Origin: Pedobacter sp. PAMC26386
GTDB taxonomy: Bacteria > Bacteroidota > Bacteroidia > Sphingobacteriales > Sphingobacteriaceae
Direction: 5' to 3'
Length of the DNA: 64,000 nucleotides
Assembly: GCA_014302835.1 (NCBI GenBank)
Contig: CP060294.1
Location: forward strand, 4,732,774-4,796,773
The position numbers were made by a program, and so were the translations under genes. Under the pieces are notes generated by a model. It was not told where the DNA came from. It made no database searches and worked only from the letters and a program-made list of their open reading frames with translations. Positions 54,630-64,000 of this stretch are shown here, piece after piece. Each line of letters begins with the position of its first letter. Position 1 is the stretch's first letter.

Positions 54630-57539
54630 ATGAAAGCATTTTTAAAAGAAGTTGCGGAAGATTTAGTAGACAGGTTAGGAGATCAACTGCACCATGCTGC
54701 CGTGATATTTAACAATAAACGTCCGGTTTCTTATTTGCAGCACCATTTGGCCGACACAATAGGTAAACCTTTCTGGAGTCCATCCTTTTTTACCATACAA
54801 GAATTCTTTGCACTCTCAACAGATCTGTTGATTGCTGATGGTTTTACCCAGTTTTTTACTTTGCACCAGCAATACAATGAACTACTGAAAGCAGAAGGAT
54901 CAAATGAGATCAAACCGGATGTTTTTTATCCGATCGCAAGAATTATACTGAGTGATTTTGCCCAGATAGACAATGATCTGGTGAATGCGGAACAGTTATT
55001 TGAAGAATTGGAGGATATTGCTGTCATCGAAAAGGAATTCCAGCACCTTACCCCAGAGCAGCAACAATTTCTGGAACAGTTCTGGACTTCATTTTCTACA
55101 GGAAAACAGAAAAACCACCAGGAGCAGTTCATCAGAATGTGGCGCAGGATGCCTCAGTTATATCGCGGCTTCCACAATGCCCTCGCCGCAAAAGGACTGA
55201 CCTCTATGGCACATGTTTATCGGAAATTAGCTAATGGAACAGCAGACAGACCTGGTTTTATAGATGATTTTGCAAAGGGTAAATTAGTCTTTGCTGGTTT
55301 TAATGCTTTGAGTAATGCCGAAGCAGTCATTTTTAAACGCTGGAATGAAGCTGAAAAAGCGCTCTTTTATTTTGATACCGATACTTACTATATGGAGGAT
55401 GATACCCAGGAAGCGGGATTATTTCTTCGGAAAAATATTCAGAGACTAGGTTTGCCCAATGCCCTTGGCCAAAGCAAACCATTGATTAGAGCAGAGAAAA
55501 AGGAAATCAGAGTCTATAAAACACAGGGGCAGACTGCGCAGGCAAAGATCTTGCAGCAGGAACTGGAAGAAGATTACCCGATACTGGATGCGGCAGATAA
55601 TGCAGGTAAAATTGCTTTAATCCTTGCCGATGAGAGTTTACTTCTGCCTGTTTTGCAAACTATTCCAACACATTATAACGGAGAAGATGGCCGGGCTGTG
55701 GTAGAGCTGAACGTTACGATGGGTTATCCATTGTTAGCAACCTCTATTTTTGGACTCGCAGATATCTGGTTATCCGTACAGTCGCAACTAGCCAGCGGAA
55801 AAAAAGATACAGTCTATCATAGAGAAGTGGAGGCCTTTTTATCCCATCCGCTGGTAGGTATTTCGCAAGAAACGCGGAATACGCTGCAGCAGGAAATTTT
55901 ATCGAAACAACTGATTGAAGTAGATATTCCCTTACTACAACATTCGGGTGAATTAGCGGCTTTGTTTTTTACCAAAAGAAATACGGGTTCTTCAGCAATT
56001 GTTAATCTTCAGGAGGTTTTAAAATTAGTTTTAACCCAGCAGGTAGAGGAAAAGACTTTAAAACAAACTGAAGTAGATTTATTTATTGCCACCATCAAAG
56101 AATTAAACCGTTTACATGATACATTGGCAGAATTTGCCGCACGTTTACCTTTACCTTTCGTTTTATCTCTGATTCAAAAAGCAGTGCAGGGAATTGCTGT
56201 TCCGTTAAGCGGAGAGCCATTAGAAGGCGTGCAGGTGATGGGACTACTGGAAAGCAGGAGTCTTGATTTTGATCATATCTATATTTTAGGTGTCAATGAA
56301 GGTATTTTACCGCAGGTAAGTGTCTCCCCAAGTTTTATTCCTGACAGTATCCGCAGAGCTTACGGCTTGCCAGTAATTGAAAACCAGGACGCAATTTCGG
56401 CATATATGTTCTATCGGCTGCTGCAACGTTCAAGAAAGATTAGCCTGGTTTATAATGGGCAGGCAGATGACAATACAACAGGAGAGCCAAGCAGGTTTTT
56501 ACGTCAGTTAGAGTTTGAAAGTGGTCACCATTTTACTTATTTTGACCAGTCGCAAGCTGTTGCTACAGAACATCCGGTTACGTTAAATATCAAAAAAGAA
56601 GGAGAAGTGTTGAAACGTCTGAACCTGTATCTGGATCAGCAAGACCCTTTAGCAAGAATTTCAGCAACAGCATTAACCGTTTATATGAACTGTCCGGTTC
56701 AGTTTTTTTACAGATATATCGCTAAAATAGAAGAGCCAAAAGAACTTTCTGAGAATCTTGAGGCTAATTATATTGGTTCGATGCTGCACTTTGTACTGGA
56801 AAAATTCTACGAAGAACTCAAAGCAAAAACGCCATATATCACTAAAGAACAGATCGTTGAACATCGAAAACACTTATCCAGATTAACTGAACTCGCTTTT
56901 GTAAAAGTTATGTTTGACGACGAAAAACATGTACTAACTGCAAATGGAATGCAGCAGGTTGTACTAGCTATTGTTTCAGAATATGCGAATGTGATTCTGG
57001 ATCATGATGAAAAAGAAGCTCCATTCTCGATTATAGGGCTGGAAAGTAAGGATGAGATTTATTTTAAGATCGAAGTAGGAGGTGTAGAAAGGCAAGTCAC
57101 ATTACATGGAATTATTGACCGGGTAGATCAGAAAAATGGAGTAACCAGAGTGGTAGATTATAAAACTGGTCGGGATGAACTCCATTACAGTTCGCTGGAA
57201 GAGATTTTTGACCCGGAAACGGACAAACAAAATAAGGCATTGATCCAGACTCTTTTTTATACTTATGTTTATGAACAGTCCAGGGGGCTAAGTGGTATGG
57301 AGCCGAATTTGTACCTGATTCGTAAGATGAGAAAAGAAGGTACACTTTTCAATTTTTCTGAAGGCAGGGGGAAGAAAATGCAGTTACAGGCCGAACATTT
57401 AGAACGTTCGAAAACAGATTTTAGTCGTTTACTCCGGGAAAAACTGGAGGAATTATTTAATCCGGAAATTCCTTTTATACATACTATACTACCCGATAAT
57501 TGTACATACTGCCCTTATTTGTCCCTCTGTGGGAAGTAG
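54630..57539 (+). CDS. PD-(D/E)xK nuclease, AddB-like
   Basis: Partner subunit of the helicase-nuclease, 969 residues. The central region has inactive helicase-like blocks (VQVMGLLESRSLDFDHIYILGVNEG). The C-terminal nuclease contains HGIIDRVDQ and RVVDYKTGRDE. A four-cysteine Fe-S staple is likely: one Cys in YMNCPVQFFYRY (about residue 690) and three in CTYCPYLSLCG at the end. These are AddB traits. With the AddA-like gene it forms a two-gene operon. Confidence 0.9.
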   Translation: MKAFLKEVAEDLVDRLGDQLHHAAVIFNNKRPVSYLQHHLADTIGKPFWSPSFFTIQEFFALSTDLLIADGFTQFFTLHQQYNELLKAEGSNEIKPDVFYPIARIILSDFAQIDNDLVNAEQLFEELEDIAVIEKEFQHLTPEQQQFLEQFWTSFSTGKQKNHQEQFIRMWRRMPQLYRGFHNALAAKGLTSMAHVYRKLANGTADRPGFIDDFAKGKLVFAGFNALSNAEAVIFKRWNEAEKALFYFDTDTYYMEDDTQEAGLFLRKNIQRLGLPNALGQSKPLIRAEKKEIRVYKTQGQTAQAKILQQELEEDYPILDAADNAGKIALILADESLLLPVLQTIPTHYNGEDGRAVVELNVTMGYPLLATSIFGLADIWLSVQSQLASGKKDTVYHREVEAFLSHPLVGISQETRNTLQQEILSKQLIEVDIPLLQHSGELAALFFTKRNTGSSAIVNLQEVLKLVLTQQVEEKTLKQTEVDLFIATIKELNRLHDTLAEFAARLPLPFVLSLIQKAVQGIAVPLSGEPLEGVQVMGLLESRSLDFDHIYILGVNEGILPQVSVSPSFIPDSIRRAYGLPVIENQDAISAYMFYRLLQRSRKISLVYNGQADDNTTGEPSRFLRQLEFESGHHFTYFDQSQAVATEHPVTLNIKKEGEVLKRLNLYLDQQDPLARISATALTVYMNCPVQFFYRYIAKIEEPKELSENLEANYIGSMLHFVLEKFYEELKAKTPYITKEQIVEHRKHLSRLTELAFVKVMFDDEKHVLTANGMQQVVLAIVSEYANVILDHDEKEAPFSIIGLESKDEIYFKIEVGGVERQVTLHGIIDRVDQKNGVTRVVDYKTGRDELHYSSLEEIFDPETDKQNKALIQTLFYTYVYEQSRGLSGMEPNLYLIRKMRKEGTLFNFSEGRGKKMQLQAEHLERSKTDFSRLLREKLEELFNPEIPFIHTILPDNCTYCPYLSLCGK

Positions 57540-57611
57540 GGCAACAATCCTGATAATAATAATCGCTTTGTAATGTAATTAAAACAAACTTTATTATTAC
57601 GTTACAATAGT

Positions 57612-57619
57612 TATATTTG
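57612..57619 (+). promoter_or_regulatory. -7 element of the pdhB promoter
   Basis: TATATTTG matches TAnnTTTG and lies 25 bases before the pdhB ATG, with no gene between. Confidence 0.55.
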
Positions 57620-57644
57620 CCGGCAGTTAACATTTGAATATACA

Positions 57645-58631
57645 ATGAGAGAGATTCAATTTAGAGAAGCTTTGCGTGAAGCTTTGAGCGAAGAAATGCG
57701 TAAGAACGAAAACGTATTCTTAATGGGCGAAGAAGTTGCGCAATACAACGGTGCATACAAAGTAAGTCAGGGAATGCTTGATGAGTTTGGTGACAAACGT
57801 ATCATCGATACCCCAATTGCTGAGCTTGGTTTTACCGGTATCGGTATTGGTGCGGCTATGAATGGATTAGTTCCAATTATAGAGTTTATGACATTCAACT
57901 TCTCCCTGGTTGCTATCGATCAGATAATAAACGGAGCTGCAAAAATGTTATCAATGAGCGGTGGTCAGTTTTCTATCCCAATTGTATTTCGTGGCCCAAC
58001 AGGTAACGCAGGTCAGTTAGGTGCACAACACTCTCAGAATTTTGAGAACTGGTATGCAAACTGCCCAGGTTTGAAGGTTGTTATTCCTTCAACTCCTTAC
58101 GAAGCTAAAGGTTTATTAAAACAAGCTATCATTGATCCGGATCCAGTTATTTTCATGGAATCGGAAGTAATGTACGGTGATAAAGGTGAAGTTCCAGAGG
58201 AAGAATATTACCTTCCTATCGGAAAAGCCAGAATAGTTAAAGAAGGTACTGATGTAACTATCGTTACTTTTGGCAAAATGCTGACACGCGTTGTTAATCC
58301 AGCTGTTGAAGAATTAACTAAAGAAGGAATCAGTGTTGAAGTAATCGATTTACGTACTGTACGCCCTATCGATTATCCTGCAATCATTGAGTCTGTTAAG
58401 AAAACAAACCGCCTGGTAATTGTAGAAGAAGCGTGGCCATTGGCTTCAATTTCGTCTGAAATTGCTTTCAATGTACAGAAAAATGCTTTCGATCACTTAG
58501 ATGCGCCAGTTTTACGTATCACTTGTGCAGATGTACCATTGCCATATGCACCAACTTTAATCGCTGCCAGCTTACCAAATGCTGAACGTGTAATTAAAGC
58601 GGTGAAAGAAGTAATGTACGTAACAAAATAA
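57645..58631 (+). CDS. pdhB: Pyruvate dehydrogenase E1 component, beta subunit
   Basis: With E1 alpha (not in this window) it decarboxylates pyruvate using thiamine diphosphate. The beta-subunit blocks are MGEEVAQYNGAYKVSQGM, DTPIAELGFTGIGIGAAM, and FRGPTGNAGQLGAQHSQ. The protein has 328 residues. The alpha subunit is not adjacent, which is common in Bacteroidota. The related branched-chain 2-oxoacid dehydrogenase beta subunit is the main alternative; the sequence fits pyruvate better. Confidence 0.92.
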   Translation: MREIQFREALREALSEEMRKNENVFLMGEEVAQYNGAYKVSQGMLDEFGDKRIIDTPIAELGFTGIGIGAAMNGLVPIIEFMTFNFSLVAIDQIINGAAKMLSMSGGQFSIPIVFRGPTGNAGQLGAQHSQNFENWYANCPGLKVVIPSTPYEAKGLLKQAIIDPDPVIFMESEVMYGDKGEVPEEEYYLPIGKARIVKEGTDVTIVTFGKMLTRVVNPAVEELTKEGISVEVIDLRTVRPIDYPAIIESVKKTNRLVIVEEAWPLASISSEIAFNVQKNAFDHLDAPVLRITCADVPLPYAPTLIAASLPNAERVIKAVKEVMYVTK

Positions 58632-58655
58632 GTTATTAAGAACTGTTTATATATT

Positions 58656-58688
58656 ATCCCGCTGGCTAACCCCATGCGGGATTTTTTG
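58656..58688 (+). terminator. Terminator of pdhB
   Basis: TCCCGC at 58657-58662 pairs with GCGGGA at 58676-58681, followed by six T residues. Confidence 0.82.
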
Positions 58689-58777
58689 TTTTTTACCTTT
58701 ACCCGAAGAAATTTAAATTCACAGAAACCGTTTTACAATTATTAGCTGTTTCTTAAACCCTCACCCAATATTTTAAC

Positions 58778-61087
58778 ATGAATAATCACTCAAAGATTAT
58801 TGCTGCAGAATTAGCAGTCTCAGAAAAACAGGTTATTGCAACTATTGAATTATTAGATGAAGGAGCCACAGTACCTTTTATTTCCCGTTACCGTAAAGAG
58901 GTCACCGGAAGTTTAGATGAGGTACAAGTGGCTGCGGTTCGTGACCGTTTCCAGCAATTACGTGAACTTGATAAAAGACGTGAGGCTATTCTGAAAGCGC
59001 TGACCACGCTGGGTAAACTGACGCCAGAGCTTGAAGCTCAGATTAATGCGGCAGAAAACATCACCACTATCGAAGATATTTATCTTCCTTACAAACCGAA
59101 AAGAAAAACCAGGGCTTCTGAAGCAAGACGTAAAGGACTGGAACCTTTAGCGCTTCTGATTTTTGAACAGGGAAAATTGAATCCTGACGAAGAAGCGGTT
59201 AAATATCTGAATATGGAACTTGGTGTTGCGAATACAGAGGAAGCTTTGGCCGGTGCAAGAGATATTATCGCAGAAATGATTAATGAAAATGCAGAAGTCC
59301 GCACCGATATGCGTAAGTATTTTCAGCAAAAAGCGGTACTTAAATCTTCAGTGATCAAAGGTAAAGAAGAAGAGGGGATAAAATATAAAGACTATTTTGA
59401 ATGGGAAGAAGCGGTGAAATCTGCACCCTCTCACCGTGTTTTAGCAATGAGACGCGGAGAAAATGAGTCTATATTGAAATTAGAGGCTATCCCTGAAGAG
59501 GATGGGGCGATTGAAATTCTGGAAAGACAGGTTCTTCAAGGCAACAATGCTTCTTCTAAACAAGTAGAATTGGCTTTGCATGATTGTTATAAACGTTTGT
59601 TAGGCCCGGCGATGGAAACCGAGCTTCGCTTATTAGCTAAACAAAAGGCAGATGAAGAAGCAATCCGGGTATTTGCTGAAAATGCAAGACAGCTATTGCT
59701 TGCTGCACCAATGGGGCAGAAAAATGTATTGGCAGTAGATCCTGGTTTCCGTACAGGATGTAAAGTAGTTTGTCTGGACAGACAGGGTAAATTGTTAGAG
59801 AATACGACAATATATCCGCATACCGGACAGGGAAATATCAAAAATGCTGCGGATGCAATCCAAAAATTATGTGTTAAACATGAAGTTGAAGCTATTGCAA
59901 TTGGAAATGGCACGGCTGGAAGAGAAACAGAAACTTTTATCAGAGGTCTGAACTTATCCGGCGTATTGATTGTAATGGTTAATGAAAACGGAGCATCGAT
60001 CTATTCCGCTTCCGAAGTGGCTCGCGAAGAATTCCCAACACAGGATATTACGGTTCGGGGAGCTATCTCTATTGGTCGCCGGTTAATGGACCCGTTAGCT
60101 GAACTGGTTAAGATTGACCCTAAATCTATTGGAGTTGGACAATATCAGCATGATGTAGATCAGACTAAACTGCAGCAATCGCTGGATGATACGGTAATGA
60201 GTTGCGTAAATGCAGTTGGTGTAGAATTAAATACAGCCTCTAAACAGGTTTTAGCTTATGTTTCAGGATTAGGCCCACAGCTTGCGCAAAATATTGTGAC
60301 TTATAGAAATGAGCATGGTGCTTTCAAAAATCGCGAAAGTTTAAAGAAAGTCCCGCGTTTAGGTGATAAAGCTTATGAGCAGGCGGCTGGTTTCTTAAGA
60401 ATCAGAGATGCGATACATGTTTTGGATGCAAGTGGTGTCCACCCGGAGCGTTATACTTTGGTTAGTCAGATGGCAAAAGATTTAGGTTATTCCGTGGATG
60501 AGCTTTTAAAAGATGTAAAACTTCAAAAACAAATTAAGTTACAGCAATATATTAGTGAAAATGTAGGTTTACCAACGTTGAACGATATTATGGGCGAGCT
60601 GGCTAAACCAGGAAGAGACCCAAGGGAGCAATTTGAAGCCTTTAGCTTTACAGATGGTGTGAATGAAATCAATGACCTGAAAGTAGGGATGAAATTAGCT
60701 GGTATTGTAACTAATATCACCAATTTTGGTGCTTTCGTTGACATAGGTGTACATCAGGATGGTTTAGTACATACCAGTCAGCTTGCAGATAAATTTGTAG
60801 CCAATCCTAATGATGTGGTTAAAGTAAGTCAGAAGGTTGAAGTAACGGTCAAAGAAATTGATGTAATAAGGAAACGTATTTCACTGTCTATGAAAAGTGA
60901 AAATGCACCTAAACCTGCTGCGCGTGTAAAAGTGGAAAGGCCTGTTGCGAATAGAAAGCCTGAAAATAACAGGGTTGATGCAGCTAATAGACCTCAAAAC
61001 AGCAGACCAAAACCTCAGCAGGTGAAAGCACAGCCAGAGGGTGATTTGCAAACGAAACTGGAAGCTTTGAAAAATAAATTCAAATAA
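58778..61087 (+). CDS. tex: Tex-family RNA-binding transcription accessory protein
   Basis: A nucleic-acid-binding protein of 769 residues, thought to act with RNA polymerase. The YqgF-like domain is marked by VLAVDPGFRTGCKVVCLD (about residue 322). A helix-hairpin-helix region has LAYVSGLGPQLAQNIV. The S1 RNA-binding domain at residues about 625-710 contains GIVTNITNFGAFVDIGVHQDG. A basic, proline-rich tail (PRPKPQQ-type) ends the protein. Monocistronic, with a hairpin terminator at 61115-61145. Confidence 0.94.
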   Translation: MNNHSKIIAAELAVSEKQVIATIELLDEGATVPFISRYRKEVTGSLDEVQVAAVRDRFQQLRELDKRREAILKALTTLGKLTPELEAQINAAENITTIEDIYLPYKPKRKTRASEARRKGLEPLALLIFEQGKLNPDEEAVKYLNMELGVANTEEALAGARDIIAEMINENAEVRTDMRKYFQQKAVLKSSVIKGKEEEGIKYKDYFEWEEAVKSAPSHRVLAMRRGENESILKLEAIPEEDGAIEILERQVLQGNNASSKQVELALHDCYKRLLGPAMETELRLLAKQKADEEAIRVFAENARQLLLAAPMGQKNVLAVDPGFRTGCKVVCLDRQGKLLENTTIYPHTGQGNIKNAADAIQKLCVKHEVEAIAIGNGTAGRETETFIRGLNLSGVLIVMVNENGASIYSASEVAREEFPTQDITVRGAISIGRRLMDPLAELVKIDPKSIGVGQYQHDVDQTKLQQSLDDTVMSCVNAVGVELNTASKQVLAYVSGLGPQLAQNIVTYRNEHGAFKNRESLKKVPRLGDKAYEQAAGFLRIRDAIHVLDASGVHPERYTLVSQMAKDLGYSVDELLKDVKLQKQIKLQQYISENVGLPTLNDIMGELAKPGRDPREQFEAFSFTDGVNEINDLKVGMKLAGIVTNITNFGAFVDIGVHQDGLVHTSQLADKFVANPNDVVKVSQKVEVTVKEIDVIRKRISLSMKSENAPKPAARVKVERPVANRKPENNRVDAANRPQNSRPKPQQVKAQPEGDLQTKLEALKNKFK

Positions 61088-61114
61088 GGGTTTCTTCGTT
61101 TAGAATGAATAGTA

Positions 61115-61145
61115 AAGGCCCCTGGAGTTTAAATCCAGGGGCCTT
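61115..61145 (+). terminator. Hairpin after tex
   Basis: A perfect 12-bp stem (AAGGCCCCTGGA / TCCAGGGGCCTT) with a seven-base loop, 27 bases after the tex stop codon. No T run follows, but the stem is very strong. Confidence 0.7.
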
Positions 61146-61396
61146 GTAAATGACGCCACGTTATTTTTCCTTCCTCGTCGGCAATAAATAAAGCACTAGA
61201 TCTGCGGTTATTTGTTGCTGATGGGGTCGTGAGTGCTTCAATAGTGTACCAACAGGGAGGAGAATAGAAAGTGTACTTTATGCTGTTTGGTAGAGTCCCT
61301 GACTGGCTAATGGCTGAGGAAGAGTTTTTGATCTTAAGCTACCAGGATAAATAATCAGGTTTTGAAAGGGTTAGCAATTGCCTATTAGTCTCGCTA

Positions 61397-61440
61397 AGTC
61401 TATGGTGAGTCTATGGTGACTCTATGCAAACTCTATTAAT
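61397..61440. repeat. Four tandem 11-bp repeats
   Basis: AGTCTATGGTG occurs twice in perfect tandem (61397-61407, 61408-61418), followed by two diverged copies, ACTCTATGCAA and ACTCTATTAAT, up to 61440. Confidence 0.85.
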
Positions 61441-61788
61441 TTTAGCTAGTTGAAACTGATAGAGTTTACAGGGAGTAAGATCGGTGTGAGGTTAGACTTA
61501 CCCGGGCTACAAACCGAACGTAAACCAGTTCTGAATGCGGATGTCTTGTCTTTGCAATTAAAAGGATAGGGAATCCTCTTTCATTATGTTATAGTTATAT
61601 ATACTATTATATAATATACAGTGATAGGGTCGATAGGTGGTGATAGTCGCCTATTACCTTGGGGTAAATGTTAGTGATTGTTAGTTTAATTGAGTTTGCC
61701 TGGCTGATTAAATCTGGCGATTTTGATGTATTTCAAACGTTCGAGTATAATTTAATTGTATTTGATTGCTGAAATCTGAGGTATTCTG

Positions 61789-61912
61789 TATCAATTGGAC
61801 TAGAAAAAGATATTGATTGAATAATAAAAAGATATCATTTGAATAGCCAGAGCATACCATTTGAATGGTGAAAAGCTATCAATTGAATGGTAAAGTAATA
61901 CCGGCTGAATAG
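61789..61912. repeat. Six imperfect 22-bp repeats upstream of the rRNA promoter
   Basis: A TAYCAWTTGAATRG-like core begins at 61789, 61811, 61833, 61855, 61877 and 61899, exactly 22 bases apart each time. The cores are separated by A/G-rich spacers such as aaaaaga, ccagagca and tgaaaagc. Twenty-two bases is about two helical turns, so the cores lie on one face of the DNA. The array ends about 90 bases before promoter P1. Confidence 0.88.
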
Positions 61913-61978
61913 GGTTTATATTTTTTAGGGTTGTAAACCAGTGTATTAGGAGTTTGATACAATTAATAGTGGATTAAT

Positions 61979-62010
61979 GTTTGGAAGACGGTTGAATTTT
62001 CCTACTTTTG
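61979..62010 (+). promoter_or_regulatory. rRNA promoter P1
   Basis: TACTTTTG at 62003-62010 fits the -7 element TAnnTTTG, and a TTTG element about 20 bases upstream (near 61979) fits the -33 element. Confidence 0.6.
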
Positions 62011-62138
62011 CATCCCGCTTCGGAGGAAGGGCAATAGTGAAAAGGATGTAGTGCAGAAGATTGAAAGGAAGTAAAAAGTAGGAGTATTGGTAAGCTTGAG
62101 AAAGGATAAAAACTTTCGAAAAATAAAAAATAAAAAGC

Positions 62139-62168
62139 TTGCTAAAGCAAAAAAGATTTCTACCTTTG
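62139..62168 (+). promoter_or_regulatory. rRNA promoter P2
   Basis: TACCTTTG at 62161-62168 fits TAnnTTTG, and TTG at 62139-62141 lies 19 bases before it, matching the -33 spacing. It lies about 325 bases before the 16S gene, so it would add a second start for the rRNA operon. Confidence 0.6.
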
Positions 62169-62494
62169 CAGTCCCAACAAAAAGGGGAAGAAAGTTAACG
62201 GATGTTAGCTTTCATGATAACAAGATTGAAACGATGCGAAACTGGGAAAGAATCAGGAATATTAAGACCTGAGGGAAATGAAAGAGGAACATTGCAACAT
62301 ATAAAAGGCGACCGTGAGGTACCGCCGAGAAGTTCATTAAAGAGATGTCATTTACAAACGTAGCGAGGTAAACACGTACAAGTTCAAAGTACATGAACCG
62401 CGCGAGTTTTTTAAGTCTATTCTGACAGACAAATAAGAATAAGACTATTATTAATACAAGTTAAGAATGGTCAGCGTTCAAACAACAACATTTT
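62169..62494 (+). other. rRNA operon leader
   Basis: Transcribed leader between promoter P2 and the 16S 5' end. A 61-codon frame crosses it from 62087, but it overlaps the promoter and has no family likeness. Antitermination and RNase III processing sites are expected here but were not identified with certainty. Confidence 0.55.

Positions 62495-64000
<1,506 letters not shown>

Larger units (their letters stand above)
61146..62002. other. Long non-coding region upstream of the rRNA promoter
   Basis: About 860 bases without a convincing gene. It holds the 11-bp and 22-bp tandem repeats described separately. Both lie upstream of the rRNA promoters, at a distance where they could bind activators or nucleoid proteins. 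Confidence 0.6.

Noticed and set aside
61789..61912. 22-bp repeats as a CRISPR
   Set aside because: The cores are imperfect and the spacers are only about 8 bases, far too short.
62087..62272. 61-codon lysine-rich frame before 16S rRNA
   Set aside because: It overlaps promoter P2 and the rRNA leader; the composition reflects A-rich DNA.

Overview
The window is a stretch of chromosome from a Pedobacter-like member of the Sphingobacteriaceae (Bacteroidota). The evidence is the sequence style of the 16S rRNA at the right end, promoters with a TAnnTTTG -7 element instead of a sigma70 -10 box, few Shine-Dalgarno sites, and Bacteroidota-typical genes and gene orders (argF', an IPExxxVDY protein, acpP-fabF-rnc, a YXWGXW protein). 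Nearly all of it is ordinary vertical chromosome apart from one insertion sequence and one very unusual sensor-kinase array.

Layout. 1-10.7 kb: an arginine (and proline) biosynthesis operon, argG (left edge cut) - argC - argD - argF' - a secreted alpha/beta hydrolase - argB - proC - argE - argH - a PLP aminotransferase, closed by a terminator. 10.8-23 kb: housekeeping genes, namely prfC, a repeat-rich YXWGXW protein, an RsmI-like methyltransferase, nadD, gmk, yicC, rnc, fabF, acpP, an IPExxxVDY protein, pyk and tRNA-Ser(GGA). 23-26.3 kb: small accessory genes, including a SHOCT gene that looks broken, a GNAT, a HxlR regulator and an MBL-fold hydrolase.

26.3-38.5 kb: a single minus-strand operon with one LytTR response regulator followed by eight tandem paralogous LytS-type membrane histidine kinases of about 359 residues. 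The last gene is split by an IS21-family element with a 6-bp target duplication; removing the element restores an exact 359-codon frame. The eight kinases fall into two classes, four of each. Class H (genes 1, 2, 5, 7) keeps the phospho-acceptor histidine (NPHF) but has a wrecked glycine-rich ATP-lid motif. Class D (genes 3, 4, 6, 8) keeps the ATP-lid motif but has Asp in place of the histidine (NPDF or NLDF). The classes also carry opposite charge patterns in the helix after the last membrane segment. The simplest reading is a family of split, obligately heterodimeric sensor kinases in which a D subunit phosphorylates an H subunit, feeding one regulator. This is the main discovery candidate in the window.

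38.7-61 kb: a quinone oxidoreductase, a TMEM175-like channel, an alpha-L-fucosidase, lutABC (lactate oxidation), a carbohydrate porin, an outer-membrane barrel, a GH3 glycosidase, a divergent hmp / Rrf2 (NsrR-like) nitric-oxide pair with a clear palindromic operator, a thioredoxin-like protein, an AddAB-type helicase-nuclease pair, pdhB and tex. 61.1-64 kb: a 1.35-kb untranslated region with two kinds of short phased tandem repeats (4 x 11 bp, 6 x 22 bp) and two promoters, then the 16S rRNA gene, cut by the right edge.

All functions are read from the sequence and family knowledge; no search or structure prediction was run.
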